A DNA stretch of 64,000 nt from Phytohabitans kaempferiae (GTDB lineage: Bacteria; Actinomycetota; Actinomycetes; Mycobacteriales; Micromonosporaceae), in contig NZ_JBHLUH010000049.1 in assembly GCF_042433955.1 (NCBI RefSeq), positions 1 through 64,000 of the forward strand, read 5' to 3'. The position numbers and the translations under genes were made by a program. The notes beneath the pieces are model-generated. The model did no database searches, was not told the DNA's origin, and was given only the letters and a program-made list of their open reading frames with translations. Within the stretch, counting starts at the first letter, position 1, and each line of letters begins with the position of its first letter. Shown one piece after another: positions 32,701-41,898 of the stretch.

Positions 32701-34649
32701 AGTCCAACCGCTTCCGGTACGGCGCCTGGCGCGGCGGGCCCGACCCGCTCGCGCCGCCGTACGACGTGCGGGCCGCCGTCGACCAGGTCGGCGGCGAGGT
32801 GCTGGCCGGCGGCAGCCTGCGCGAGGCGCTGCGCAACCTGCTCCGGCGCGGCCCGGACGGCGGGCGGGGCCTCGACGACCTGGCCGCCCGGGCCCGGCGG
32901 ATGCGCCGCGAGGCGATGCGGAGGGGCAACCTCGACGGTGCGGTCACCCGCGCCCAGGCGCTGCTCGACCAGGCTCTCGCCGCCGAGCGCGAGGAGTTGG
33001 GCCGGCGCACTGACGACGCGGCCCGGTTCAGCGAGGCGCGGCTCGACAGCCTGCCCCGCTCCACCGCCCGCGCGGTGGAGGAGCTGGCCGACTACGAGTG
33101 GGCCAGCGACGAGGCGCGCCGCACGTACCAGCAGATCCTCGACGGCCTTCGCGACGAGGTGCTGGAGCAGCGCTTCGCCGGACTGCGGGAGGCGCTCGGC
33201 AACCCAGACCCGGCCGCCCAGCGGCGCGTGGCCGAGATGCTCGCCGACCTCAACGCGCTGCTCGACCGGCACACGCGCGGCGAGGACACGACCGACGCGT
33301 TCAAGGAGTTCATGCGGCGGCACGGTGACTTCTTCCCGGAGAAGCCGGGCTCGGTCGACGAGCTGATCGACGCGCTCGCCCGCCGCGCCGCGGCCGGGGA
33401 ACGGCTGATGCGCTCGCTCTCCCCGCAGCAGCAGGAGGAGCTGTCCCGGCTGATGGCGCAGGCGCTGGGCAACGCCGGCCTCGCCGACCAGATGGCCCGC
33501 CTCACGGCCAACCTCCGTACGCTCCGACCCGACCTGGGCTGGGACCGGCGGACACAGGTACGGGGCGAGCGAGGGCTGGGATACGGCGAGGCGGCCGGCG
33601 CGCTGGCCGAGATCGGCGACCTGGACGAGCTGCTCGACCAGTTGGGCCAGGAGCATCCCGGCGCCACGCTGGACGACATCGACGTCGAGTCGGTCGAGCG
33701 CGTCCTCGGCCGGGACGCGGCCGGTGACGTGCGGCGGCTCCAGGAGCTGGAGCGCGAGCTGCGCCGCCAGGGCTGGCTCGGCCGGGGCGCGGAGGGGCTC
33801 ACGCTCAGCCCCAAGGCGCTGCGCCGGCTGGGCGGCACCGCCCTGCGCCGTGTCTTCGCCTCGCTGGAGACCGGCCGCCGGGGACAGCACGACCTGCGCG
33901 ACGCGGGCGCGGCCGGCGAGATCACCGGCGCGTCCCGCCCCTGGGAGTACGGCGACGAGCAGCCCATCGACGTCGTACGTACGGTGGCCAACGCGGTCCG
34001 TCGAGGTGGTGGGGGCCGGGTCTCGCTACAGGTCGACGACTTCGAGGTGGTGGAGACGGAGCGGCGCGCCTCGGCGGCGGTGGCGCTCTGCGTCGACCTG
34101 TCGTACTCGATGGTCGCCGAAGACCGCTGGGGGCCGATGAAGCAGACGGCGCTGGCCCTCTCGCACCTGGTGGCGACGAAGTTTCCGCAGGACGCGTTGC
34201 AGATCGTCGGCTTCGGCCGGTACGCGATGCGACTCACGGCCGAGGAGCTGGCGGCGGTGGAGCCCGACTACGTGCAGGGCACCAACCTCCAGCACGCCCT
34301 TCAACTCGCCGGCCGCCACCTGCGCAAGCACTCCGGCTCCGAGCCGGTGGTGATGGTGGTGACCGACGGCGAGCCCACGGCACACCTGGAGGAGGGCGGC
34401 GAGGCGGTGTTCTTCTGGCCGCCGCTGGCCGAGACGGTGCAGGCGACGGTCGCCGAGGTGGACGCCCTGACCCGCTACGGCGCCACGCTCAACCTCTTCA
34501 TGCTCGGCGAGGACGCGGGGCTGCGCCGCTTCGTCGACGCGGTGGCCCGCCGTAGCGGCGGCCGTGTCTTCACCCCCGACACCGAAGACCTCGGCCGCTA
34601 CGTGGTCTCCGACTACATCCGCGCCCGCCGGGGCCGCGTGGCCCGCTGA
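32697..34649 (+). CDS. VWA domain protein partner of the MoxR ATPase
   Basis: 650 residues. Residues 1-460 are long, highly charged helices (RRMRREAMRRGNLDGAVTRA; QALLDQALAAEREELGRRTD), predicted coiled-coil or helical-repeat. The C-terminal ~190 residues form a von Willebrand A domain with an intact MIDAS metal site: DLSYS (about residue 468), a threonine in YVQGTNLQHAL, and VTDGEPT (about 555). It is coupled to the MoxR gene by GTGA. Such pairs act as metal-dependent protein remodelling machines; the client is unknown. In some bacteria MoxR-VWA pairs belong to conflict systems, but no effector is encoded adjacent. Confidence 0.9.
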   Translation: MKSNRFRYGAWRGGPDPLAPPYDVRAAVDQVGGEVLAGGSLREALRNLLRRGPDGGRGLDDLAARARRMRREAMRRGNLDGAVTRAQALLDQALAAEREELGRRTDDAARFSEARLDSLPRSTARAVEELADYEWASDEARRTYQQILDGLRDEVLEQRFAGLREALGNPDPAAQRRVAEMLADLNALLDRHTRGEDTTDAFKEFMRRHGDFFPEKPGSVDELIDALARRAAAGERLMRSLSPQQQEELSRLMAQALGNAGLADQMARLTANLRTLRPDLGWDRRTQVRGERGLGYGEAAGALAEIGDLDELLDQLGQEHPGATLDDIDVESVERVLGRDAAGDVRRLQELERELRRQGWLGRGAEGLTLSPKALRRLGGTALRRVFASLETGRRGQHDLRDAGAAGEITGASRPWEYGDEQPIDVVRTVANAVRRGGGGRVSLQVDDFEVVETERRASAAVALCVDLSYSMVAEDRWGPMKQTALALSHLVATKFPQDALQIVGFGRYAMRLTAEELAAVEPDYVQGTNLQHALQLAGRHLRKHSGSEPVVMVVTDGEPTAHLEEGGEAVFFWPPLAETVQATVAEVDALTRYGATLNLFMLGEDAGLRRFVDAVARRSGGRVFTPDTEDLGRYVVSDYIRARRGRVAR

Positions 34650-34827
34650 CCTCCGCACCGTCCGGGCTCGCGCGGGCGGCGAAAACCGGGTCGGCGTGCG
34701 GCGCCGGCTCGGGCGTGTGGACGCGGAGGGCGCGGCCGCGGGAGCGGCGGTCCGGACCACGACGGCCATCGCGGCAGCCCAAATGGATCTGGTGCGGGCG
34801 GGCCAGAGGCCGGCGGGTCCGCTTCGG
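34650..34827. other. convergent intergenic spacer, no gene seen
   Basis: The space between the VWA gene and the convergent potassium channel gene. I find no ribosome site with a credible frame. It includes the self-complementary GGTCCGGACC (within 34749-34760) but no long hairpin of terminator type. Confidence 0.6.
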
Positions 34828-35859
34828 CTAGGCGTGGTCGCGGGCGGGCTGCGTGTCGATCGTGGCCGGCGAGTCGTCGCGGACGTAGACGAGCAGGTCG
34901 CCGGTCTCGATCGTGGCGCACTCGGGCGAGGCGAGCGACATCACGCGGCCGTGCCGCACGATGGCGATCACCAGCTCGCTCACCTTGCGCGGCGACTTGC
35001 CCACCTCGGCGCGCTCGGCGGAGCGCAGCGCCAGCGCCATGCCCCGGCCGGGCGTGAGCAGGTCTTCCACCACGTCGATGAGTGGCGGTGCGGAGGTGGA
35101 GAGGCCGAGCAGGCGGCCGGCGGTCGCGGACGAGACGATCACTTGGTGGGCGCCGCTCTGCTTGAGGAGCGGCGCGTTCTCCGCCTCGCGGGCGGCGGCG
35201 ATGATGCGTACCTTGCCGGCGGTGATCTGGCGCGCGGTGAGCGTCACCAGCACGGACGCCTCGTCGGTGTCGGTCGCGATGATCACGGCCTTGGCGTCTT
35301 TGATGTGCGCGTCGGCCAGGATGGACGAGCGGGTCGCCGACCCCTCCAGCGTGACCAGCCCGTCGGCCGTGGCCTGGCGCACCGCGCCCCGCTCCGACTC
35401 GACCACCACGATGCGCTTGATGTCGAAGCCGTTTTCCCGCAGCGCCGCCACGGCACTGCGCCCCTTGGTGCCGTATCCGCAGACGATCACGTGGTCCTTC
35501 AAATGCTTTCTCCACCGGGTGAGGCGAGCGTTTGTCCGGTACTGCTCGGTCAGCACCTCCAGTGTCGTGCCGACCAGGATGATCAGGAACAGCACGCGCG
35601 CCGGTGTGACGACGAGGATGTTGACCAGTCGGGCATCCTCCGACATGGGCGTGATGTCGCCGTAGCCCGTGGTCGAGAGGGAGACGACCGCGTAGTAGAA
35701 GCAGTCGAGCAGCGTGATGCCGTCGCCGTTGACGTCTCGGTAGCCGCCCCGATCCAGGTAGACGACGGCGACGACGCCCAGCACGAGGGCAACGGCGGTG
35801 AAAAGGCGCACGCCGAGGGCGCGCAGCGGTCCCCGCGTGGGGACAGGCAGATGGATCAC
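34828..35859 (-). CDS. potassium channel with RCK (TrkA-N/TrkA-C) domains
   Basis: K+-selective channel gated by a cytoplasmic RCK ring. 343 residues: helix 1 (RLFTAVALVLGVVAVVYL), pore helix and selectivity filter TTGYGD (63-68), helix 2 (VLFLIILVGTTLEVL), then a Rossmann RCK-N domain starting VIVCGYGTKGRSAVAAL (~107-235) with the acidic end of strand 2 in VVVESERGAV, and an RCK-C domain at the C-terminus (~250-330). The GTG at 35859 leaves a short cytoplasmic N-terminus of ~18 residues. The MthK/Kch-like plan is standard. It is convergent with the MoxR-VWA pair, and a link between them is not supported. Confidence 0.93.
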   Translation of the reverse strand: MIHLPVPTRGPLRALGVRLFTAVALVLGVVAVVYLDRGGYRDVNGDGITLLDCFYYAVVSLSTTGYGDITPMSEDARLVNILVVTPARVLFLIILVGTTLEVLTEQYRTNARLTRWRKHLKDHVIVCGYGTKGRSAVAALRENGFDIKRIVVVESERGAVRQATADGLVTLEGSATRSSILADAHIKDAKAVIIATDTDEASVLVTLTARQITAGKVRIIAAAREAENAPLLKQSGAHQVIVSSATAGRLLGLSTSAPPLIDVVEDLLTPGRGMALALRSAERAEVGKSPRKVSELVIAIVRHGRVMSLASPECATIETGDLLVYVRDDSPATIDTQPARDHA

Positions 35860-35969
35860 GGTATGTCTCGGACCTGCACGCCTACACGATAGATCAGCCG
35901 CTCTGCCTCTGACCTGCACCCATCCGACTTCGGAGCGGTCATCGCGGACTTGCGTTGATCAAGGAGCAA

Positions 35970-36380
35970 ATGGGGTACGAAGAGGACATGGAGCATTTCA
36001 CGATCGCGACCGTCGCCGAGGAGAACCCGGACTTCCGGCGGGTGCTGTGGACCGGGCAACACGTGCAGCTAGTGATCATGACAATCCCGCCAGACGGTGA
36101 GATCGGCGAGGAGGTCCACGAGACCACCGACCAGATCCTCACGTTCGTCAGTGGCGTGGGCGAGGCGAAGGTCGGCGGCCAGATCCGCAAGGTGGCCCAG
36201 GGCGACCTGGTCGCCGTGCCGGCCGGCACCAAGCACAACTTCGTCAACAAGGGGCCCAATCCGCTGGTGCTCTACACCGTGTACGGCCCGCCCGAGCACG
36301 CCGACGGCGCCATCCACCAGACGAAGGAGGAGGCGGAGCAGGCCGAGGAGTCAGGTCAGGACGAGCCGCCCACCGCGTGA
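35970..36380 (+). CDS. cupin domain protein
   Basis: Single conserved beta-barrel cupin of about 136 residues. Motif 1 is HETTDQILTFVSGVGEAKVG and motif 2 is GDLVAVPAGTKHNFVNKG, with His, Asp/Gln and His residues able to bind a metal. The tail is acidic (TKEEAEQAEESGQDEPPTA). Enzymatic function is not known; such proteins range from isomerases to oxygenases. The start is uncertain: ATG at 35970 is used, but ATG at 35988 gives MEHFTIATVAEENPDF and TTG at 35955 is also in frame, and AAGGAG at 35961-35966 does not decide well. Confidence 0.82.
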   Translation: MGYEEDMEHFTIATVAEENPDFRRVLWTGQHVQLVIMTIPPDGEIGEEVHETTDQILTFVSGVGEAKVGGQIRKVAQGDLVAVPAGTKHNFVNKGPNPLVLYTVYGPPEHADGAIHQTKEEAEQAEESGQDEPPTA

Positions 36381-36419
36381 CGCCGTTCGGACGGGCCGCC
36401 CGCTGGTCGGACAGGATCG

Positions 36420-36869
36420 TCAGTCGGTCTTGAGTTCGCGGCGTGCCGCCTGGATGAGCCGGCGCCGTGCCGCGCTCACCGCCTCCAGTTGGGCGGGACG
36501 GTCGGCCAGCGGTGCGTCGCGCAGCTCGCGATGCTTGATCAGCAGGTCGACGCCGGCCGTGCCGACCTTCTCGGAGGCGAACAGGCGCAGGCGGGTCAGG
36601 TTCATGCGCAGCTCGGCGAACGCGGCCTCGATGGCGCCGTCGAGGCGCGCCGCGGCGGCCGGGTCGAGCGGCTGGGGGCCCAGCTCGTGCCGGTCGTGGG
36701 CCGCGTCCGAGCTGCGCCAGCTCGCCTCCAGCAGGGCGACCAGCGTGTCCGAGAGAGCCTGGCGGGACCAGCCCGTGCGGTCGCGGCTGCGGGTCAGGAG
36801 TGTGGTCACGACGATGTTCGCCCCGCTGATGAACGCGGCCGTGAACGCCGCCCACTCGCCGAACCCCAT
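36420..36869 (-). CDS. small membrane-anchored hypothetical protein
   Basis: Not recognised. 149 residues with one N-terminal hydrophobic helix (WAAFTAAFISGANIVVTTLL), then a mostly helical cytoplasmic region rich in Arg and Glu (AIEAAFAELRMNLTRLRLFA; AVSAARRRLIQAARRELKTD). This plan resembles small actinobacterial proteins with a short membrane tether and a coiled helical hairpin. AAGGGA lies 9 nt upstream of the ATG at 36869. It is divergent from the kinase/PLD gene at 36965, with 95 bp between start codons. Confidence 0.7.
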   Translation of the reverse strand: MGFGEWAAFTAAFISGANIVVTTLLTRSRDRTGWSRQALSDTLVALLEASWRSSDAAHDRHELGPQPLDPAAAARLDGAIEAAFAELRMNLTRLRLFASEKVGTAGVDLLIKHRELRDAPLADRPAQLEAVSAARRRLIQAARRELKTD

Positions 36870-36964
36870 CGCTGGCGATCCCTTCCAAGTACGCCGACCC
36901 GCAGAGTAGCGAAGCGGGCACGAGGCCGGTAGACCAGACAATCTGGGCGCGGCTAGCATCGGCC

Positions 36965-38932
36965 GTGACCCCCTCGTTCTTGTCGTCTGGAGACTTCGTG
37001 CCGCCCCGGCTGACCGTGATCGGCAAGCATTCCGAACTGACGGCCGGCGATGTCCGGCGCCTGGTCCACTTGGTGGTGGGAGAGCAGCAGCCGAAGAGTG
37101 ATTCGAGAGCCGGCGCGACCATCGACGTGCGCGTGCTCCAAGGCGGTTACAGCGGCCTGCTGGTCGCGATGGTGTACGCACCGGGGCGCGGGCTGTTCAT
37201 TCTGAAAGGCGGCCCGAGCGACGAGATCCGGCTCGAGCACCAGAACCGCGTCGCATTTCTCGGCTCCGCCGACGAATGGCTTGTCAACAACCAGCTCGAC
37301 GGCATTTACGGCCCGGTCGACGTGGAAATCCGCGACCAGTCGGAGAGCTGGAGCGCGATGGCGTACCGCTATATCGGCAGCCGCACCTACCGCGAGCTGG
37401 CCGATTACAGCGAGTTCGGCGAATTCCTCCAGTCGTTCGTGCGGATGCCGATGGCGGAGGGCACGCCGCCGGAGCGCACGGTGCGGGCCTGCCTGTACAA
37501 AGTGGCCAGCCTGCTGGTGCGCAACGCCGACCTGCAAAACGAGGAGGAGGGGCGGCCGCTCGTCGAATACCTGCCGGACGTCGACTGGGATCGGGACATC
37601 AACGCCAGCCTCACCACCGCCGCCGCGCTCTGGTCCGACATCGAAGACCTGCGCGACTTCCGGGCCTGGTACACCGAGGCGGCCGCGGCGGTGCGCGTGG
37701 CGCCGGTGGCCGACCGTCGGCTGATCCACGGCGACGCGCATCTGGCCAACATCCTGGTCAACAGCGTGCGCGCGGAGGTCGACCTGATCGACTTCGGCAA
37801 GGGGCGGCAGGCGCACGTCTTCGAAGACCTGGCCCGCTTCGAGGTCGACCTGATCCTGCACACCACGCCCCGCCACGCGCACGGCGGCGCGCTGGTGCAG
37901 GACGAGCTGCTGGAGACCGTCAACCTGGTCGGCGACGACGACTTCGCGCTCCGCGACTCGCCCGACGAGCCGCGCCACCGCCGCGGCCTGCGGATGTGGC
38001 GGCAGGAGCTGTGTGCGGTGCTGCGCGGCACGTCGCTGCCGGGCGCCGCGATGATGTACCGCTGGTTCCTGCTCAGCGAGTGCCTCAAGCGGATCCGCTG
38101 GGTCACCAAGAACGGCCCGGTCGCCGCCGGCGTCGACATGCTCTCGCTGCTCCGGATGATCACCGCGCTGCGCCGCATGCTTGACGGCCATCGCTACGCT
38201 CCGGAGACGGTGATATCGACCACTGCCGAAGCGTTGACCCTGCTGCGCTGCACCGCCGCGTACGTACCGATGCACGGTCACGAGCTGTTGACGAACGAGA
38301 AGCGCAACCGCGCCAAGGAAACCGCACTGCACGCCTCCGCCGACCGCGGCGCGTCCGTGCGGATCACCGCCGAGACCGGTTACTCGTACCTGGCCACGCG
38401 GGGGGTCTTCAACTCCCGGATCAAGCGTCTGCTGGCGGCGGGAGCGAGCCTCCAGATGGTCATCTGCAACCCGTACTTCCTGGAGGCGTACGGGATCTCC
38501 GCCAGCTACGACCCCGACGGGCGCCGGCTCGGCTCGGTGGTCTCCGACCGGCTGGAGCTCCACGCCGACCTGGCCCGCAAGTTCGAGGCGAGCCTGCGCG
38601 GCTACGAGATCCTTCGGGAGGAGTACAAGAACCTCGTGGAGGTAAGGCTCGCCCGGTTCGGCATTGGCGCCACGGTGCTGCTGACCGAGCAGGCGTACTT
38701 CTTCGAGCCGTACTTCCACGCCTCGCGCAACCGCCGCGAAAGGGTGCTGTTCGACACGTTCGAGCTGCAGTTCGAGACCGGTGGGCTGCACATGAAGCGG
38801 CTGCTCGAAGAGACGTTCTCGTTCCACTGGAACAACGCGGACGCGGTCACCGACGCGAGCCAGTTGGAGGAGCGATGCAGGAGGGCACGCACGAGCGTCT
38901 TCGAGGCGTGGGAGGCGACGGAAAGCCAGTGA
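36965..38932 (+). CDS. kinase-like (phosphotransferase) / PLD-like fusion protein, first gene of a three-gene module
   Basis: 655 residues in two parts. Residues ~25-300 form a protein-kinase-like phosphotransferase: a glycine loop (VLQGGYSGLLV, 57-67), the ATP lysine in LFILKGG (K81), the catalytic loop HGDAHLAN (255-262) and the metal loop LIDFGKG (274-280). This matches the ternary-complex-associated kinase-like group (TCAD9-like) in my reading. Residues ~450-610 form an uncharacterised domain (TGYSYLATRGVFNSRIKRLL; LQMVICNPYFLEAYGISAS) that resembles a degenerate phospholipase-D-type fold, without a clear HxK motif. TAGCAT (36954-36959) ends 5 nt before the GTG, suggesting a leaderless message. 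The stop overlaps the radical SAM gene start. Confidence 0.78.
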   Translation: MTPSFLSSGDFVPPRLTVIGKHSELTAGDVRRLVHLVVGEQQPKSDSRAGATIDVRVLQGGYSGLLVAMVYAPGRGLFILKGGPSDEIRLEHQNRVAFLGSADEWLVNNQLDGIYGPVDVEIRDQSESWSAMAYRYIGSRTYRELADYSEFGEFLQSFVRMPMAEGTPPERTVRACLYKVASLLVRNADLQNEEEGRPLVEYLPDVDWDRDINASLTTAAALWSDIEDLRDFRAWYTEAAAAVRVAPVADRRLIHGDAHLANILVNSVRAEVDLIDFGKGRQAHVFEDLARFEVDLILHTTPRHAHGGALVQDELLETVNLVGDDDFALRDSPDEPRHRRGLRMWRQELCAVLRGTSLPGAAMMYRWFLLSECLKRIRWVTKNGPVAAGVDMLSLLRMITALRRMLDGHRYAPETVISTTAEALTLLRCTAAYVPMHGHELLTNEKRNRAKETALHASADRGASVRITAETGYSYLATRGVFNSRIKRLLAAGASLQMVICNPYFLEAYGISASYDPDGRRLGSVVSDRLELHADLARKFEASLRGYEILREEYKNLVEVRLARFGIGATVLLTEQAYFFEPYFHASRNRRERVLFDTFELQFETGGLHMKRLLEETFSFHWNNADAVTDASQLEERCRRARTSVFEAWEATESQ

Positions 38933-40098
38933 CCGCCGCCGTCGTGCCGCTGGTGGCGGAGCACGACTCGTGGATCACGGTGGACCCGATCCTCGGATGC
39001 CCGGCGGACTGCGCGTACTGCTACCTCGGCCCGCTCGGCCTGCGGGCGGCCCGGCCGGCGGTGCGGGCCACTCCGGAGATGGTGGTCGCGGCCGTGGAGG
39101 ACTACCTCTGCGGGCGGCGCGCCGGGGTAATCGACCCGGCGACCGACCAGACGCCGCTGTGCGTGGGCAACTACACCGACATGGTGCTGACCCGCCCCAA
39201 CCGCGAGGCCCTGGTGCGGATTGTGGCGCTGCTCGCCGAGCGGATCCCGCGCCGGCCGCTCGTGGTGGTGACCAAGGGGCGGCTCGATCCCGACCTGCTC
39301 GCCGCGGTCGACGGGCACGGCTTCCCGATCTACTGGTTTCTCAGCCAGTCGCTGGGGCGGCACGCCGGGCTGCCGCTGGAGCGCGGCCCGATCGCCGACC
39401 TGGACACCACGCTCGACAACGCCCGCCTGGTGTCGCGCACCGCACACCAGAAGGCGGTGCACTTCTGGCGCCCGTTCGTGGCCGAGCTGCGGCAGAGCCG
39501 CGCCGAGCTGGAGACGCTGGTGGGGCGGCTGGCCACCGCCGACATGGCCTGCTCCGTCGTGGTCGGCCTGACGCGTGGTCCCGGGGTACCGACACGGGAG
39601 GAGCGCCTCGTCACGCTCCTGCCGGAGTCGATGGCGGCACCGGCGGGGCAGTGGGAGGTCTTCGACGAGGAGGGCTGGACGGACGCGCGGGCGACCGCAC
39701 TGGCCGCCGGCTACCCGTTGTACCGCAACACCTCGTGCGCGCTGGCGTTTCTCGGCGGAGAGCCGGAGGCGCTGGGCACCTGGCGGCAGCCGTACAACGC
39801 GCACCGCTGCCTCCCCGCCGCCTGCCCGCTCGTCCAGCGGGGGCGGTGCGCCGTGGCGGCGGCGGGCGAGTGGACGGACGCTGCGACGCTGGCGGCCAGA
39901 GTGGCCGCGTATCTGGGTCTCGGCGCGGGACAGGTGTCGGTCACCGCGGGGGAGCTGGTGATCGGTGACATGATCGACGAATTTGACTACAATACACTCC
40001 TGCACGGCTACGGTCGGCATTTGGCGATTCGAGCCCAAGGAGTGCGGCGACAGAAGGCCTGGCTGGGGTCGTTTACCGAAGGGGGGCTCGCGGCGTGA
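38929..40098 (+). CDS. radical SAM enzyme, second gene of the module
   Basis: 389 residues with the iron-sulfur motif C24-PAD-C28-AY-C31 at the very start (ITVDPILGCPADCAYCYLGP). The flanking architecture (PLVVVTKGRLDPDLLAAVDG; VHFWRPFVAELRQSR) is reminiscent of spore-photoproduct-lyase-like or KamA-unlike single-domain radical SAM enzymes; I cannot name a family. A C-terminal set of cysteines (C in NTSCALAFLGG; HRCLPAACPLVQRGRC) could bind an auxiliary cluster in SPASM-like fashion. The GTG at 38929 overlaps the stop of the first gene (GTGA) and is preferred to an ATG at 38875. Substrate unknown; likely modifies a nucleotide, peptide or lipid used by its partners. Confidence 0.8.
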   Translation: MTAAVVPLVAEHDSWITVDPILGCPADCAYCYLGPLGLRAARPAVRATPEMVVAAVEDYLCGRRAGVIDPATDQTPLCVGNYTDMVLTRPNREALVRIVALLAERIPRRPLVVVTKGRLDPDLLAAVDGHGFPIYWFLSQSLGRHAGLPLERGPIADLDTTLDNARLVSRTAHQKAVHFWRPFVAELRQSRAELETLVGRLATADMACSVVVGLTRGPGVPTREERLVTLLPESMAAPAGQWEVFDEEGWTDARATALAAGYPLYRNTSCALAFLGGEPEALGTWRQPYNAHRCLPAACPLVQRGRCAVAAAGEWTDAATLAARVAAYLGLGAGQVSVTAGELVIGDMIDEFDYNTLLHGYGRHLAIRAQGVRRQKAWLGSFTEGGLAA

Positions 40099-41144
40099 CG
40101 GTCGTTTCCCCTGTTTCGGTGCCCAGCGGTTACAGCACCGTTCGGGCGGTTCGTCGCTTGCGTCGCGTCACGGGTTTTGTTTCGGTGTATGGCGAAGATC
40201 GCGATCCGCGCACGTCGGCATTTGCTCGGATATGGCACGTCGGCCGCATGGCCTGGGTCGCTCGCCGCCTCGCCGAGCGCCAGCCCGGTGTCGATGTCGA
40301 GCGAGTCGTGCGGCTCTGCCTCCACCACGACCTCAACCGCTGGCCCTTCGCGCACAACACCGAGTTGGGGCGCTTCGACCAGGCTGGCAACATCCGCGTG
40401 TTCACCAAGTCCCTCGTCGACGCGCGGCTCTCCGACGAAGACTTCGCCGACCTCGAAGGCGTGCACCACAAGCGGATCGACGAGCTGAGCCCCGAGGGGC
40501 GCATCGTGCTCGGCGCCGACGCCATTACCGGCGTGGTCGAAGATCCGCTGCTGCTGGTGACCGGGCTCAACGTCCGGCCCGACTACATCCCCGACCGGGT
40601 CTCCCGCGTGCTCGGCTTCACGCTGCGCGCCGAGCCGTGGCGGGGTCGGGCCCGGCGGCTGGCCAAGGAGTTCCACGGCAGCGGCACGCCCGATCCGGCG
40701 CTCTTCCGCGCGGAGTTCGCCCGCCTCTTCCGCGACCTCATGGCGACGGTGCTGGAGCGCGAGACCCGTCCCGAGCGCCTGCTCGACGTCGCGGCCAGCG
40801 TCAAGACAGCCTTCGTCCGCCCGCACGTCTTCCCGGTCAACAACGAGATGGTGTGCCGGTCGAGCTGGATGCGCGAGCACGTGATGCCGCGATACCTCGC
40901 CCGATACGCCGACGTCGACCTTGTGCTCATCGACGAAGACGACTTCGTGCGGCGGGCGGTGCGGATCGGTGCCGCCGCCAGCGCCGACGACTTCCGCCCC
41001 CGGCTCGACGCGGTTCGCGAGCACTTGCCCGACCTGGCCTTCGTAGGCGGCCGGGCGGCGGTGGTCGAGCGCGGGCGGGTCGCCAGGGCCAGCCAGGTGC
41101 GCCGCCCCCGGCTCAGTCCCGTGCCGCGACTAGCGACTCGGTGA
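40095..41144 (+). CDS. HD-domain-like protein, third gene of the module
   Basis: 349 residues. The N-terminal half has an HD-phosphohydrolase-like arrangement: RIWHVGRMAWVARRLAERQP, then LCLHHDLNRWPFAHNTELG with the adjacent His-Asp pair, and a later histidine pair (VHHKRIDEL). It therefore probably hydrolyses a phosphate ester, for example of a nucleotide. Around residues 225-290 another conserved stretch occurs (VFPVNNEMVCRSSWMREHVM). The GTG at 40095 overlaps the stop of the radical SAM gene (GTGA). The C-terminal 32 bases overlap the convergent SDR gene. The exact HD family is not recognised. Confidence 0.68.
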   Translation: MTVVSPVSVPSGYSTVRAVRRLRRVTGFVSVYGEDRDPRTSAFARIWHVGRMAWVARRLAERQPGVDVERVVRLCLHHDLNRWPFAHNTELGRFDQAGNIRVFTKSLVDARLSDEDFADLEGVHHKRIDELSPEGRIVLGADAITGVVEDPLLLVTGLNVRPDYIPDRVSRVLGFTLRAEPWRGRARRLAKEFHGSGTPDPALFRAEFARLFRDLMATVLERETRPERLLDVAASVKTAFVRPHVFPVNNEMVCRSSWMREHVMPRYLARYADVDLVLIDEDDFVRRAVRIGAAASADDFRPRLDAVREHLPDLAFVGGRAAVVERGRVARASQVRRPRLSPVPRLATR

Positions 41145-41898
41145 GCTGCCGCAGCCGCTTGCGAAAGTCCAGGTCGTATGCCTGGTCGAGCGCCCGCGAT
41201 TCCTGCTCGCCGTTGAAGTAACGCCCGGTCACGCCGGCCAGCGCGGGGTCGATTACCAGTCGTAGCGTCGCGTGGAGACCGCGCTCCAGCGTGTCGACCT
41301 GACCCCGGCCCGCCTGCGCCACCATCGCCGTCGGCATCAGCGTCGCCGGATGCAGGCAGTTGACCGTCACACCGCTGCCGGCCAGCTCCTCGGCGAGGTC
41401 GAAGGTGTGCGCGACCAGGGCGAGCTTCGCCCGGCGGTACGCCTCGGTGCCGTCGTAGTCGCGCTCCATCATCGGATCGTCCACATCGAACGGTCGCTGA
41501 CCGATCGAGGCCACGTTGACGATCCGGGCCGGCGCCGCCCGCTCGATCCGGGGGAGCAGGAGCCGGGTCAGCAGGTACGGCGCGAGGTAGTTGACGGCCA
41601 GCCGCAGCTCGTATCCGTCGGCGGAGAGCTGCCGTGGCTCGCCGGGCGGGCCGAAGCCGACGCCCGCGTTGTTGACCAGCACGCCGAGGTCGCCGTCGAC
41701 CGACTCGGCCAGCCGCCGTACCTCCGCCAGCGACGACAGGTCGGCCCGGATCGCCTGTGCGCCGGTGCGCTCGGCCACCTCGTCCAGCCGGGCGGCGTCA
41801 CGGCCGTGCACGATCAGCTCGTGTCCCCGCTCGGCGAGGGCGTACGCGAGCGCCCGCCCCAGCCCGTCCGACGCTCCCGTGATCAAGATCCGCGTCAT
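41113..41898 (-). CDS. short-chain dehydrogenase/reductase
   Basis: NAD(P)-dependent oxidoreductase, 261 residues: nucleotide motif ITGASDGLGRALAYAL, the Asp-dinucleotide segment ADLSSLAEV, NNAGV, the catalytic serine in NVASIG and YRRAK (Tyr-x3-Lys). The form resembles retinol-dehydrogenase/WWOX-like SDRs. Its ATG overlaps the stop of a threonine synthase remnant (ATGA), so it is now translated from a message that begins in that broken gene. Ends within the HD-like gene. Confidence 0.9.
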   Translation of the reverse strand: MTRILITGASDGLGRALAYALAERGHELIVHGRDAARLDEVAERTGAQAIRADLSSLAEVRRLAESVDGDLGVLVNNAGVGFGPPGEPRQLSADGYELRLAVNYLAPYLLTRLLLPRIERAAPARIVNVASIGQRPFDVDDPMMERDYDGTEAYRRAKLALVAHTFDLAEELAGSGVTVNCLHPATLMPTAMVAQAGRGQVDTLERGLHATLRLVIDPALAGVTGRYFNGEQESRALDQAYDLDFRKRLRQLTESLVAARD

